64,000 bases of DNA from an uncultured Bacteroidia bacterium (GCA_902800045.1 CADCCZ010000001.1:911346-975345); one strand, 5' to 3'. Numbered from the stretch's first letter, positions 1 to 9,031 are shown. The notes: a model not told the origin generated them from the letters alone. Program-made: numbers and translations.

Positions 1-2
1 TC

Positions 3-350
3 TACCGCAAGACAATGCACGAATTCTACGACTCAATCGGCGAATACGACATAATTATCAACGGAATAGAAGTCGACAGCACAACCGAACACATAATAAG
101 CAAATCGCAACTTGCCAAAATAAAGAAAGGCTGTCTGCTTATCGACGCCGCTGCCGATGCTGGTAATGCGATAGAAGGCACTCACTATACGACAATTAGC
201 AATCCTATATACGAAGAAAACGGACTGTATTTCTACGAGGTAAACAATGCCCCGTCGCTGCTCTACCGAAAGACCAGCAAGGAAATCAGCCGCTCGTTCT
301 CCGAAAACGTATACAAAAAGGATATTTCTAGGTTCTTAAATCTCTTGTAA
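3..350 (+). CDS. Alanine dehydrogenase/PNT-family protein, C-terminal fragment (5' end outside window)
   Basis: The open frame runs into the left edge, so only about the last 115 residues are present. The piece reads as the end of a Rossmann NAD(P)-binding domain followed by the closing helices of the alanine dehydrogenase / N5-(carboxyethyl)ornithine synthase superfamily: a 'YDIIINGIEVDS' strand, then 'KKGCLLIDAAADAGNAIE', equivalent to the 'MKPGSVIVDVAIDQGG' segment of alanine dehydrogenase. It ends two bases before the ATP-grasp gene, so the two are probably co-transcribed. A redox step on an amino- or imino-acid is likely but the substrate cannot be told. An internal ATG at 15 is not a credible start, because the frame is open upstream of it. 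Confidence 0.6.
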   Translation, partial: YRKTMHEFYDSIGEYDIIINGIEVDSTTEHIISKSQLAKIKKGCLLIDAAADAGNAIEGTHYTTISNPIYEENGLYFYEVNNAPSLLYRKTSKEISRSFSENVYKKDISRFLNLL

Positions 351-352
351 CT

Positions 353-1345
353 ATGAAATTAGGCATTTTTACATCATTCAACGGAAACCATTTAAAGTTC
401 GTAGACTCCTGCAAGGAAATAGGTGTCGACTACGAAATAATAGACATACTGTCGTCCAATTGGCTCGAAAACGTCAAGAAATCGGACTGTGACGGATTCC
501 TTTGCTCGTCGACCTGCGACTCGCAGGAACGCAAAACCATACTTGACGAGAGATACTACTTTGTTTCTCACGTACTTAACAAACAGATATATCCCGATTT
601 CCTTGGGCTATACATCCACGAAAGCAAGCGCAACATGGCAGCATGGCTCGATGCGTACGGATATCCGCACACGCCTACCAAAGTTTTTACAAGCAAAAAC
701 GAAGCCATGCAGTACCTGTCGCAATGCCAATATCCGATAGTCGCAAAGGCAAACCTTGGCTCTGCAGCATCAAAGGTGCTGATTATTAAATCGATGTCCG
801 CAGCAAAGAGATACGTCAGAAAGGTTTTTCCCACCAGAAGGCTACCTATTCTCAACAAAGGCAAGATATATTGGCGCAAAATTCGCCACCTGCCTGTCCC
901 CGACCTTGCTTCTCCACAAAAGGACTATGTTCTTTTCCAGGAATACAAGGACATTGTCCACGAATGGCGAATACTAAAGATTGGCGACTCATATTTCGGA
1001 CACAAGAAACTGCTTAAAGGTCAGTTTGCAAGTGGTTCTGGATTAGTTGGTTGGGTTGCTCCTCCTAAAGAATTGCTCACAATGGTTCACGATATTTGCC
1101 GTGACGGTGGATTCTATTGCATGGACGTCGACATATTCGAAACCAAGGAAGGTGAATATTTCATTAACGAACTGCAAGCTTCATTTGGCTCGTACCTTGA
1201 TTATCAGATGTGTATCGACGGAAAGCACGGCCGCTACAAATATATCGACGGCGATTTTGTCTTCGAAGAAGGCGATTTCAACGTTCATGGCAGTGCGAAA
1301 CTGAAAGTTGAGCACTTTATTGAAATTCTAAAATCACGTAACTAG
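353..1345 (+). CDS. ATP-grasp domain protein
   Basis: 330 residues with the layout of a small ATP-grasp ligase. There is an N-terminal pre-ATP-grasp part, then 'YPIVAKANLGSAASKVLII' (about residues 127-145, the lysine strand and glycine-rich loop), 'DYVLFQEYK' (adenine-side strand) and a C-terminal 'DVDIFE...YFINELQ' (about 258-278) carrying the acidic and Asn/Glu metal ligands. Such enzymes join a carboxylate to an amine or thiol through an acylphosphate. Placed between a dehydrogenase-like gene and a Wzy/glycosyltransferase set, it may add an amino acid or similar group to a surface glycan, but that is inference. No close family was recognised. Confidence 0.7.
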   Translation: MKLGIFTSFNGNHLKFVDSCKEIGVDYEIIDILSSNWLENVKKSDCDGFLCSSTCDSQERKTILDERYYFVSHVLNKQIYPDFLGLYIHESKRNMAAWLDAYGYPHTPTKVFTSKNEAMQYLSQCQYPIVAKANLGSAASKVLIIKSMSAAKRYVRKVFPTRRLPILNKGKIYWRKIRHLPVPDLASPQKDYVLFQEYKDIVHEWRILKIGDSYFGHKKLLKGQFASGSGLVGWVAPPKELLTMVHDICRDGGFYCMDVDIFETKEGEYFINELQASFGSYLDYQMCIDGKHGRYKYIDGDFVFEEGDFNVHGSAKLKVEHFIEILKSRN

Positions 1346-1346
1346 C

Positions 1347-2516
1347 ATGTTGCCGAAGGGGGATAAAATAGCCGTCATTGTAAAATATACGTCAGTTGTC
1401 ACTCTGATGCTATATTTCCTACAGGGCGTCATATATCCCACCTCATTCATAATTGCAAAAATTTCGCTTGCAATATATATGGCCGTCGGCATCTTTTGCT
1501 TGGCAGAAATCCTCATGTCGCGCACGCGACAACATTTAATATACGCAGCTGTAGCTTTCCTTGTTGCAAATCTGGCGTATTACGGATTTACCGACACATC
1601 AATCGTGTCGTCGTTTTACAATATAGATCCACAGGGACCAATAAAACACACGACATTTGTTTTCATTACCTTGCTGCTATTCTTCTTCCTTTCGAAAAAG
1701 GATATGCTCGACAAAAAACTGTTACTCACACTCTACTCATTCTTCTTCATTATTGGAATCATAAACTTCTATTCCTTATCGCCGTTCAGTCCAAAACATA
1801 CAAATGCAATCAACAATTCGGGATATATATTTGTAAACATATTGCCATTTCTGTTTCTTGTAAAACGCAAATTCATTTCGGCAACACTTCTGATTGCCAG
1901 CAGTATATTGGCAATATCATCGCTAAAACGAGGCGCAATGATAATACTCGCTGCGTTTGTCATATATTATGTGTGCATACAGCTCAAGGAATCCAAGTTG
2001 TCGTTTATCCAGAAATTCTCAATAGTTTCGTTTGCTGCAATAATCTGCGGAGCTATTGCCTTACAAATGCACGGAAGCAACGAACTAATCCAAGAACGTG
2101 TAACACAAACGCTTAGCGGAAACACAAGCGGACGAGACGTAATGTACAAGCAACTATGTGACAATTGGACAAACAGCGATTCAACGACAAAAATGCTGTT
2201 TGGTTACGGATATTCGTACACGCCAATGGTAACATACGGACGATATGCGCACAACGACTGGCTCGAGCTGCTTACAAACATGGGACTGCTTGGCATCGGT
2301 TTATATCTGCTGTTTTTTGTCGGGGCTATAGCCTGCGCCGCTAAATGCGAAAACAATAGTGCAGAAAAAAGAATCGTAGTTTCCGTTATTATAGTAATGA
2401 TTATAAAATCGGCATTCTCAATGGGATACGACGACCAAGGGACAATACCTCTGATGATATTGCTTGGCTATGTAGCCGGTAAAAATGAACTGAAAATCAA
2501 ATCCGACAGAAAATGA
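1347..2516 (+). CDS. O-antigen ligase / polymerase-like membrane protein (Wzy_C type)
   Basis: 389 residues, mostly hydrophobic, with around ten predicted membrane segments. A large non-membrane loop in the C-terminal half contains 'GNTSGRDVMYKQL' and 'YGRYAHNDWLELLTNMGLLGIGLY'. The His-Asn-rich motif followed by a membrane helix is the hallmark of the WaaL/Wzy O-antigen ligase superfamily. It would act in the inner membrane, polymerising or ligating lipid-linked glycan units. It starts one base after the ATP-grasp stop and overlaps the next glycosyltransferase start by four bases (ATGA), so the genes are coupled. Polymerase versus ligase cannot be decided here. Confidence 0.75.
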   Translation: MLPKGDKIAVIVKYTSVVTLMLYFLQGVIYPTSFIIAKISLAIYMAVGIFCLAEILMSRTRQHLIYAAVAFLVANLAYYGFTDTSIVSSFYNIDPQGPIKHTTFVFITLLLFFFLSKKDMLDKKLLLTLYSFFFIIGIINFYSLSPFSPKHTNAINNSGYIFVNILPFLFLVKRKFISATLLIASSILAISSLKRGAMIILAAFVIYYVCIQLKESKLSFIQKFSIVSFAAIICGAIALQMHGSNELIQERVTQTLSGNTSGRDVMYKQLCDNWTNSDSTTKMLFGYGYSYTPMVTYGRYAHNDWLELLTNMGLLGIGLYLLFFVGAIACAAKCENNSAEKRIVVSVIIVMIIKSAFSMGYDDQGTIPLMILLGYVAGKNELKIKSDRK

Positions 2517-3550
2517 AAATTTTATTTGTAATACCAGCAATGAAGTGCGGTGGCGCAGAAAGAGTTGCCACAACATTCGCCAAATGTCTGTCGGAACACG
2601 AAGTGAAATTCGTAAACCTAGGAAGTGACGACGGTGAACTGACCAACTGGATAAAGCCATATTTTCCACTTACATCGCTCAACTGCAGCAGAAGCATTTC
2701 GGCATATTTCCCACTAAAAAAGCTGATACGCAGAGAAAAGCCTGACTTTATTTTTGCAACACATATACATGTCGCACTAATACTATTGCTCATAAACCGC
2801 AGGCTAAAAAGCAAAGTAGTTGTCAGAATACCCACCATGCCGTCGAACAAGCTATACAAAGGACTGAGAATAAGAATAATGGACTGGCTTGAGCGAAAGT
2901 TGATGCGCAAGGCTCATTTGATAATTGCGCAAACTGACGCCATGAAAAAAGAAATATGCAACATGTTTGACGTCGACAGCAAAAAGGTTGTAACAATACA
3001 AAATCCTATCGACACCGAACTCATTGACAAGCAGACATCCAACGCAGCAAATCCTTTCGACTGTGCAAAAGTCAACTTTTTGTCTGTCGGCAACATTTCG
3101 CCTGCAAAAGCCTACGACAAGCTAATAGAAGCATTTGAAATTGTAACCGAGAAACTCCACGATGCTCAACTGTACATTCTTGGTCGTACCGACAGCGAAT
3201 ATGCGCAACAAATTGTTGCAAAAGCAAAAGGAAATCCCAACATTCACTTCGAGGGATTCTGTGAAAACCCATACCGATATATGAAGCATTGCTCGGCTCT
3301 TGTCCTGCCATCGCGTATGGAAGGTCTGCCCAACGTTGTACTCGAAGCCATGTATCTCGACAAACCAGTTGCCGCAACTACCTGTGTGCCGATAATCGAA
3401 AAGCTTATCGACGACGGCGTAAACGGATACAAAGCCGAACCCGAAAATGCAGAAATGCTTGCCTCGGCAATGCTTAAAGCAATACTTCTACACGACATAC
3501 ACAACTCACACATTGACAGCAGCAACACCATTAAGCAGATATTCCAATAA
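2513..3550 (+). CDS. Glycosyltransferase family 4
   Basis: 345 residues, GT-B fold. The N-terminal 'IPAMKCGGAERVATTFAKCL' is the typical acceptor-domain start of GT4 enzymes. The C-terminal half has 'NFLSVGNISPAKAYDKLIEAF', 'FEGFCENPYRYM' and 'ALVLPSRMEGLPNVVLEAM', the EX7E-type nucleotide-sugar site. It is soluble or peripheral and transfers a hexose from a nucleotide sugar to a glycan intermediate. It overlaps both neighbours by 1-4 bases in a tight operon. The C-terminus is a little short for the family (usually 360-400 residues), but the catalytic part is complete. Donor and acceptor are unknown. Confidence 0.85.
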   Translation: MKILFVIPAMKCGGAERVATTFAKCLSEHEVKFVNLGSDDGELTNWIKPYFPLTSLNCSRSISAYFPLKKLIRREKPDFIFATHIHVALILLLINRRLKSKVVVRIPTMPSNKLYKGLRIRIMDWLERKLMRKAHLIIAQTDAMKKEICNMFDVDSKKVVTIQNPIDTELIDKQTSNAANPFDCAKVNFLSVGNISPAKAYDKLIEAFEIVTEKLHDAQLYILGRTDSEYAQQIVAKAKGNPNIHFEGFCENPYRYMKHCSALVLPSRMEGLPNVVLEAMYLDKPVAATTCVPIIEKLIDDGVNGYKAEPENAEMLASAMLKAILLHDIHNSHIDSSNTIKQIFQ

Positions 3551-4755
3551 TGAAGAAAGACATCTACATATTTACGAATTCGTATCCATATACACAGTCG
3601 GTAGAGGTATTTATTGCTGAGGAAATAAACGTTGCTGCAAAAATGGACTGCAACTTATTCATTATTCCAACAAACAAGGACACATTTGTACGCGAAGTGC
3701 CTGAAAATGTAACGGTTCTCCCCTGCCTAACCGACATTGGCAAGTTCCGCAAACTTATATTGTTGCTTGCAATGCCCTTTTCTGGAAAATTCTGGAGCAT
3801 GATTAAGGAAGCTGGCTTGTCGAAAAAACTACTACAAGGAATAAAATATTTGTACGGAGCATATCTTACACGACATTATATAAAGCAAGCAATAAAGTCA
3901 CCATCAGTACTTTACAGTTACTGGTTTTCGTACACAGCACTAGGAATGGCAATGGCAAGGGAATGCAACGATATCCTGCAAAAATGCACAATGGTAAGCC
4001 GTGGTCACGGCTACGACGTATTTGCCGACCAAAGGGACATTTATATACCGCATAGAAGTTTCACGCTTTCGAAAATCGACATGCTCTGCCCTGTTTCCGA
4101 TACGGGAACTTCATATCTTTCGGAAAAATATTCGGCATACGCAGCGAAAATACTCACACAAAGACTTGGAATTACTCCAGCCGCAAGCACAAAAGCCGAC
4201 AAGGAGAAATCGTGTGTACTCTCCTTTGTTTCATGCTCCTCTGTATACGATTTGAAACGTGTCGACCTGATTTTCAACATGATAAAGAATTTTAGCGAAA
4301 AGCACCAGGAACAAAAAGTTTCGTGGACGCATTTTGGCGACGGACCTATGTTCGGGCAACTAAAACAAATGTGCACCAACAGACCTCAGAATATGGCCGT
4401 AAACTTGAAAGGCTTTACAGCTAGCGACGAAATTCGTCGAATATACGCCAACGAAGATTTCGACATCTTTGTCAACATGAGTACAACCGAAGGAATTCCC
4501 GTATCAATAATGGAAGCCATAAGCGCTGGAATACCGGCAATTGCCACCAACGTAGGCGGGAATCACGAAATTGTTTGTGAGGCCACTGGTGCAATAATCC
4601 CCCCCGAGCCTACTTACAACGATTTTGAGACGGCAGTAAACCATATTATAAGCAATAAAGAGATTTTAAAGTCGTCGACTATCGAATTCTTCAACAAACA
4701 TTATAACGCAGAAAAGAACTATACCGATTTCTACAATACAATTATGGGAATGTAG
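3550..4755 (+). CDS. Glycosyltransferase family 4 (colanic-acid-type)
   Basis: 401 residues. The N-terminal domain begins 'IYIFTNSYPYTQSVEVFIAEEI', like WcaL/AmsK-type GT4 enzymes of exopolysaccharide pathways. The C-terminal domain has 'SFVSCSSVYDLKRVDLIFNMI', 'WTHFGDGPMFGQL', and 'STTEGIPVSIMEAISAGIPAIATNVGGNHEIV', in which the two glutamates of the EX7E motif are visible. Its start base is shared with the stop of the preceding glycosyltransferase, and it is the last gene of the polysaccharide operon, which meets a convergent helicase gene with no spacer. Sugar specificity is unknown. Confidence 0.85.
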   Translation: MKKDIYIFTNSYPYTQSVEVFIAEEINVAAKMDCNLFIIPTNKDTFVREVPENVTVLPCLTDIGKFRKLILLLAMPFSGKFWSMIKEAGLSKKLLQGIKYLYGAYLTRHYIKQAIKSPSVLYSYWFSYTALGMAMARECNDILQKCTMVSRGHGYDVFADQRDIYIPHRSFTLSKIDMLCPVSDTGTSYLSEKYSAYAAKILTQRLGITPAASTKADKEKSCVLSFVSCSSVYDLKRVDLIFNMIKNFSEKHQEQKVSWTHFGDGPMFGQLKQMCTNRPQNMAVNLKGFTASDEIRRIYANEDFDIFVNMSTTEGIPVSIMEAISAGIPAIATNVGGNHEIVCEATGAIIPPEPTYNDFETAVNHIISNKEILKSSTIEFFNKHYNAEKNYTDFYNTIMGM

Positions 4756-6186
4756 TTATTCTTCCAGCAATTCCTTGTCGAAATTCACCAGATACAATTT
4801 TTCCGTTGCCCTTGTGATTGCGGTGTATAGCCAGCGAAGGAATTCGTATTTGCCTTCGTCGGAGATTTCTTCCTTGTTTAGCCAGCCGTGGTCGATGAAA
4901 ACCGACTTCCACTGTCCGCCCTGCGACTTGTGGCAAGTAAGCGCGTAGGCGTATTTTATCTGCAAGGCATTGTAGTACGGGTCTTTAAGAATGGCTTCGT
5001 GGCGTTTCTTCGTATCCAGAATGTCCTGATAGTCAACTTCGAGTTGTTCCCACAGCTCCTTGTAATAATTGCTCGGCATACCAGCCGAATCGATTGCCAA
5101 AGTGTCGAGCAGAGCCTTCACTTCTATCTCCAAATCGGGAAAATCGACAAACCGCACATAAAGGTCAACATACCTATGTCCATATAGTTCGTAGTGCCGT
5201 CTAACTTTCAGAACCTCAAGCATATCGCCGTTTGCAATGAAGTCGATTTCGGCATTTTCGGGTAGCCACGAATAGTTGTTCTTGACAACCATCAGCAAAT
5301 CGCCATACGAAAGTTCCTCCTCGCGCCAAAGAATGCGGTTGCGGATTCCCATATTGTAGCGGTTGGCGTATTTGTTTGTCTTGCAGATGATTCGCGTTTC
5401 GTCGTTGCCGTAGCGAGAATACGAATTCTCGATTTCCTCTATAAGTTCTGCGCCTGTAATGGACTGGATTTCAGGAAAACCTTTATATTTTAGCTTGGGA
5501 AAACTGAAATTGCCATCGGTCATCATTTTGCGTAACTGCGTGGCGTTGAACAAAATACCCGAATCAGCATCTTGTCTTACCACTTCGGACAATTCGCACG
5601 AAAAAACCGTCATGCCGTATGCACTGAGGTAATTTTCGTCAAGAGCAGGACTTATAACCGTTCCTATTGGTGGCAACTGGGCCGAATCGCCAAGCAGAAT
5701 AAGTCGGCAGTTGTTGTCGTTGAAAACGTATGCAAGCAAATCGTCAAGAAGTCGTCCGCTGCCAAAGGCATTTTCGGGATTCTGCGCATTTCCAATCATC
5801 GAGGCTTCATCGACAATGAAAACGGTATTCTTGAAACTATTGTAGTTCAGAGAGAAATTGCTTCCGGGGTCGGCTGTAGATTTTTTTCGGTAGATGCATT
5901 TGTGGATTGTCGAGGCGTGCCGTCCAGAATAGTTTGACAAGACCTTGGCTGCACGACCTGTCGGAGCGAGAAGAACGGAATTGATTTTTACCTCCTCAAG
6001 CAACTTTATGAATGCGCTTATGAGTGTTGTTTTTCCTGTTCCGGCATATCCTTTGAGAAGAAAAGTACAGAACTTGTCGCGGTTTCCCATAAACGAGTAT
6101 AGTGAGTCTGAAGCCGATAACTGTCCATCTGTCAGTTCACAACCCATCAGAAAAGCAAGCCGTTCCTTAAATTCTTCCCGTGTCAT
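4756..6186 (-). CDS. RecD-like SF1B DNA helicase
   Basis: 476 residues. Walker A 'GYAGTGKTTL' lies at residues 46-55, Walker B 'FIVDEASM' at 123-130 and the glutamine motif 'LGDSAQLPPIG' near 190. A C-terminal UvrD_C_2 domain has 'YALTCHKSQGGQWKSVFID' and 'WLYTAITRATEKL'. This is the RecD/RecD2-like 5'-3' helicase family. The protein lacks the long N-terminal extension of RecD2 and no recB or recC lies nearby, so it is the stand-alone form common in Bacteroidales. It is likely to act in replication or repair. It converges on the glycosyltransferase operon with no gap and diverges from the gene at 6267. Confidence 0.85.
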   Translation of the reverse strand: MTREEFKERLAFLMGCELTDGQLSASDSLYSFMGNRDKFCTFLLKGYAGTGKTTLISAFIKLLEEVKINSVLLAPTGRAAKVLSNYSGRHASTIHKCIYRKKSTADPGSNFSLNYNSFKNTVFIVDEASMIGNAQNPENAFGSGRLLDDLLAYVFNDNNCRLILLGDSAQLPPIGTVISPALDENYLSAYGMTVFSCELSEVVRQDADSGILFNATQLRKMMTDGNFSFPKLKYKGFPEIQSITGAELIEEIENSYSRYGNDETRIICKTNKYANRYNMGIRNRILWREEELSYGDLLMVVKNNYSWLPENAEIDFIANGDMLEVLKVRRHYELYGHRYVDLYVRFVDFPDLEIEVKALLDTLAIDSAGMPSNYYKELWEQLEVDYQDILDTKKRHEAILKDPYYNALQIKYAYALTCHKSQGGQWKSVFIDHGWLNKEEISDEGKYEFLRWLYTAITRATEKLYLVNFDKELLEE

Positions 6187-6227
6187 TAAAGTTTTTAAAT
6201 ATTTGCTTGTGTTACCAAAAAAAATTC

Positions 6228-6235
6228 TAACTTTG
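6228..6235 (+). promoter_or_regulatory. Bacteroidota-type promoter -7 element (TAACTTTG)
   Basis: Perfect match to TAnnTTTG, 31 bases before the ATG at 6267. A TTTGC about 21 bases further upstream could be the -33 element. Confidence 0.6.
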
Positions 6236-6266
6236 CGACTGCAAAATTAAACTTAAAATTTTAATA

Positions 6267-7091
6267 ATGGAAAAGGTAATTCGAATCGTCGTTGCAATCC
6301 TGTTGTTAGGATTAGTTGCATTTTTGACCTACAAAATTGTTGATGGAATTCAGACGCCCATCGAGTATGAAGAACAAAGGATAGCTCGTTTCCAAACCAC
6401 TGTTGACCAACTTATTGCTATACGTACAGCACAAGTTGCATACAAAGAAAACGTACTTTCTCCTGTGTACACCAAGGACTCTGTTAAGAATGGAAAGAAA
6501 GTCATAAAGGAAATCTTGAACGGAAAAGATACTGTATTTGTAAAGAGTAAGGTTCCGACATACGACCACTTGTACACTCCGTCCTTTGATGAATTGATCA
6601 ACTTCATCAACACAGGTAACCTTAAGGTTGTAAGGGCTATCGGAACTCTTTCCGACGAACAACTCAAAGCTGGCATGACAGAAAAGAAAGCCATTGCTAT
6701 GATTGAGAAAGCAAAGAAAACTGGCAACTGGAAGGAAGTTGAAGACGCTGGACTTAAGAACTTCAGACGTGATACAACTTTGGTTCCTGTTAAGGATTCG
6801 TTGTTCAAAAATCTTGAATACCCTATTGAAGACATCAGATACACAAGAGTTGGTCGCAAGGTTGAATTCAAGATGGATACCGCAACCGTTATGACTGGTT
6901 CGGGTGTTGCCGTTAAGGTTTTCCAGTGCTATGCTTTGTACGACGATCTTCTTGATGGTCTTAACAGACAGCTCACCGTTAACTACAAGGACAAAATCAA
7001 AGATACCTGCCTCAGAGTTGGTAAACTTGACGAAGCAAACAACAACGCAGGTAACTGGGATGCTACTATGGAAAAGAAAAAACAAGAGTAA
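6267..7091 (+). CDS. Conserved membrane-anchored protein of unknown function
   Basis: 274 residues. A single N-terminal membrane anchor (residues 5-25, 'IRIVVAILLLGLVAFLTYKIV') is followed directly by a charged helical stretch, 'EEQRIARFQTTVDQLIAIRTAQVAYK'. That arrangement resembles a signal-anchored coiled coil or pilin stalk. The rest is soluble and Lys-rich with no motif recognised, and should face the periplasm. It begins a run with the DUF3822 gene (2-base gap) and rsmD, suggesting co-expression. The codon choice is richer in highly used codons such as AAG and GTT than its neighbours, suggesting good expression. No function is assigned. Confidence 0.7.
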   Translation: MEKVIRIVVAILLLGLVAFLTYKIVDGIQTPIEYEEQRIARFQTTVDQLIAIRTAQVAYKENVLSPVYTKDSVKNGKKVIKEILNGKDTVFVKSKVPTYDHLYTPSFDELINFINTGNLKVVRAIGTLSDEQLKAGMTEKKAIAMIEKAKKTGNWKEVEDAGLKNFRRDTTLVPVKDSLFKNLEYPIEDIRYTRVGRKVEFKMDTATVMTGSGVAVKVFQCYALYDDLLDGLNRQLTVNYKDKIKDTCLRVGKLDEANNNAGNWDATMEKKKQE

Positions 7092-7093
7092 CA

Positions 7094-7924
7094 ATGAAAT
7101 CTGTCCGCATCAAGGGCGACATTGATTTGCTCTCAAAAAATAGTCTGTCCATCTTGATTTCTCAAGATGGACTTTCTTATTCTATATACGACATCGACGA
7201 CAAAAAGGTGCAGGCTCTTGTTTCGATGCAATTCGAAGCAAACAAAGCCGACGAAATACGCCAATTTGTAGAAAGCGAAGGCTTGAAAGATACTCAATTC
7301 GAGAACATTAACATCGTTTTCGCAACACGGAACGTCACCATTGTCCCCGATGCAATATTCGATGAAAATTCTGCCGAAAGCATTTATGCACTCAACAGGA
7401 AAATTTCTCCCAACGAGGAAATAAGATATGCGAGACTGCCGAAGTCGCAGACAGTAATCATATTTGCTATCGACAAAAATATCGTCGCCCTACTCGACGA
7501 AATGTTTCCTCGCTACAACTTGTATCCGCAGTCGTACCCACTTATCGAAACCAGCCTGACAAAAACAAAAATCAGCGAGAAGCCAAACCGCCAGAGAATG
7601 ATGGTTCAGGTGTTCGAGGATTTCTTCGAAATTCTTGTCATCGACAAAGGACAGATTGCCAACTACAATACATACGCCTACAAATCGTCGAACGACATAT
7701 TGTACTTTATAATCAACACGTTCGAACAGCTTGGACTGCAGCCCGAAGAATGTGAGATCGCCTTCTCTGGATTCATCGAACAAGACGACCTTGCGGTGCT
7801 TCATGTAAAGAAATTCGTCAGAACCGTGTATTTCGAATCGTTAAACAGCGACTACAAATACTTCTACCGCTTCCAGGAATTTTCACCACATTACTTCTAC
7901 AATTTCCTAAGCATAAATCAATGA
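7094..7924 (+). CDS. DUF3822 family protein
   Basis: 276 residues matching the DUF3822 family, which in Bacteroidota sits immediately upstream of rsmD as here. The N-terminal part ('LLSKNSLSILISQDGLSYSIYD') and later 'MVQVFEDFFEILVIDKGQIANYNTYAYKSSNDILYFIINTFEQLGL' look like the two halves of an actin-like (ASKHA) fold. The gene overlaps the rsmD start by four bases (ATGA). The biochemical function is not established. The fixed coupling to an rRNA methyltransferase hints at a role near ribosome assembly or at simple co-expression. Confidence 0.8.
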   Translation: MKSVRIKGDIDLLSKNSLSILISQDGLSYSIYDIDDKKVQALVSMQFEANKADEIRQFVESEGLKDTQFENINIVFATRNVTIVPDAIFDENSAESIYALNRKISPNEEIRYARLPKSQTVIIFAIDKNIVALLDEMFPRYNLYPQSYPLIETSLTKTKISEKPNRQRMMVQVFEDFFEILVIDKGQIANYNTYAYKSSNDILYFIINTFEQLGLQPEECEIAFSGFIEQDDLAVLHVKKFVRTVYFESLNSDYKYFYRFQEFSPHYFYNFLSINQ

Positions 7925-8460
7925 GAATAATAGGCGGAAAATATCGCGGAAAATCATTTACACCCCCGGCAACATTCAAGGCTCGTCCTACAACAGACTT
8001 TGCCAAGGAGGCTTTGTTCAATATTCTGAACAATGATTTCAACTTCGAAAACATCGACGTACTTGATCTTTTCAGCGGCACGGGAAGCATATCGTACGAA
8101 TTTGCAAGCCGCGGTGTAAAATCGCTTATAGCTGTTGAGAGCAACGTAAAACATGCAGCATATATCGAGAAGAATTTCAAGGAATTAGGCTTTTCTCAAG
8201 CAACAATCTACAAGTCCGATGTTTTCCGCTACCTTGACACCTGCCACAAGAAATTCGACGTGATATTCGCCGACCCGCCATACGCACTCGAAAATATCGA
8301 GGAAATCTACCATTCGGTATTCAGGAACAATCTGCTTTCCGACACCTCTTATCTTATAATAGAACACGGAGAAAGCAACAATTTTTCAGATTTTCCTCAT
8401 TTCGTCACTATGAAAAAGTACGGTAGCGTGCATTTCAGCATTTTCGACCCGACAAGGTAA
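7921..8460 (+). CDS. rsmD: 16S rRNA (guanine(966)-N(2))-methyltransferase RsmD
   Basis: 179 residues, the normal length for RsmD. The N-terminal 'MRIIGGKYRGK' and 'RPTTDFAKEALFNIL' are family signatures. The SAM-binding motif I 'LDLFSGTGS' is at 48-56 and the catalytic motif IV 'DPPY' at 118-121. It methylates N2 of G966 in helix 31 of 16S rRNA during late 30S assembly. It is translationally coupled to DUF3822 through ATGA. Downstream is a repeat-rich spacer and then a convergent gene. Confidence 0.95.
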   Translation: MRIIGGKYRGKSFTPPATFKARPTTDFAKEALFNILNNDFNFENIDVLDLFSGTGSISYEFASRGVKSLIAVESNVKHAAYIEKNFKELGFSQATIYKSDVFRYLDTCHKKFDVIFADPPYALENIEEIYHSVFRNNLLSDTSYLIIEHGESNNFSDFPHFVTMKKYGSVHFSIFDPTR

Positions 8461-8461
8461 A

Positions 8462-8509
8462 GCAATTGACAATTGACAATGGACAATTGATAATGGATAA
8501 TCATTATCC
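8462..8509. repeat. CAATTGA-type tandem intergenic repeat with terminal hairpin
   Basis: Degenerate tandem units of CAATTGACAATT/GGACAATTGATAATGG followed by a perfect inverted repeat GGATAAT-c-ATTATCC (8495-8509). Repeats of this kind are scattered between genes in Bacteroidota. This one fills the gap between convergent rsmD and the DUF456 gene and reaches the DUF456 stop codon, so it may also act as a weak terminator. Confidence 0.7.
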
Positions 8510-9031
8510 GAAAACACCCATTATAAACTCCTTGACTACCACGAAGAATACGAAGCAGGAATAAATAAGTTTCATCATTATTCCGCACATCATGCCCAGA
8601 AATGCGCCAAAGGCTGCCTTCCATACGGCTTTCATATTGCCTTCGGTCTTCTGTCCCTGCTTCTTCAGATAAAGAAGTTCTCCGATGAATGCACCAGCAA
8701 ACGGAGCCAGGAAAATAGCCCACCATGCCAGACCGAAAAGGCTGACTAGTATTCCTATTGCAGCGCCTCGACTGCCCCATTTTGTCCCGCCGAACTTCTT
8801 TGTCGACCACGACGGCACAAGAAAATCGAGAACAGTAACCACAACCATTATTACGCCAAGTATTATCAGCGTAGAAACCTCGAAATGGCAGTAACTTACA
8901 AAGAAAGCAGCAAGAAATCCGCCATAGGCGATTGGTGGTCCAGGAAGAATCGGCAAGAAACAGCCTATGATTCCAACAATTAGCAGAATCAACGATAAGG
9001 CTATCAATATTATATCGAGGGTAAAAGTCAT
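8504..9031 (-). CDS. DUF456 family membrane protein
   Basis: 175 residues with four or five hydrophobic segments. It has the family signature 'GIIGCFLPILPGPPIAYGGFLA' near the N-terminus and the Gly-rich 'GTKWGSRGAAIGILVSLFGL', also typical of DUF456. A location in the inner membrane is expected; function is unknown. Its ATG overlaps the stop of the small lipoprotein gene by four bases, making it the last gene of the batD-batE run. An extra hydrophobic tail (residues 150-175) is present. Confidence 0.85.
   Translation of the reverse strand: MTFTLDIILIALSLILLIVGIIGCFLPILPGPPIAYGGFLAAFFVSYCHFEVSTLIILGVIMVVVTVLDFLVPSWSTKKFGGTKWGSRGAAIGILVSLFGLAWWAIFLAPFAGAFIGELLYLKKQGQKTEGNMKAVWKAAFGAFLGMMCGIMMKLIYSCFVFFVVVKEFIMGVFG

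Noticed and set aside
6312..7094. 260-codon minus-strand frame opposite the gene at 6267
   Set aside because: The plus-strand gene has a promoter, a membrane anchor and operon context. The antisense translation shows no domain.
8462..8509. Regularly spaced repeats as a possible CRISPR array
   Set aside because: The units are short, degenerate and contiguous with no spacers, and no cas genes are present.
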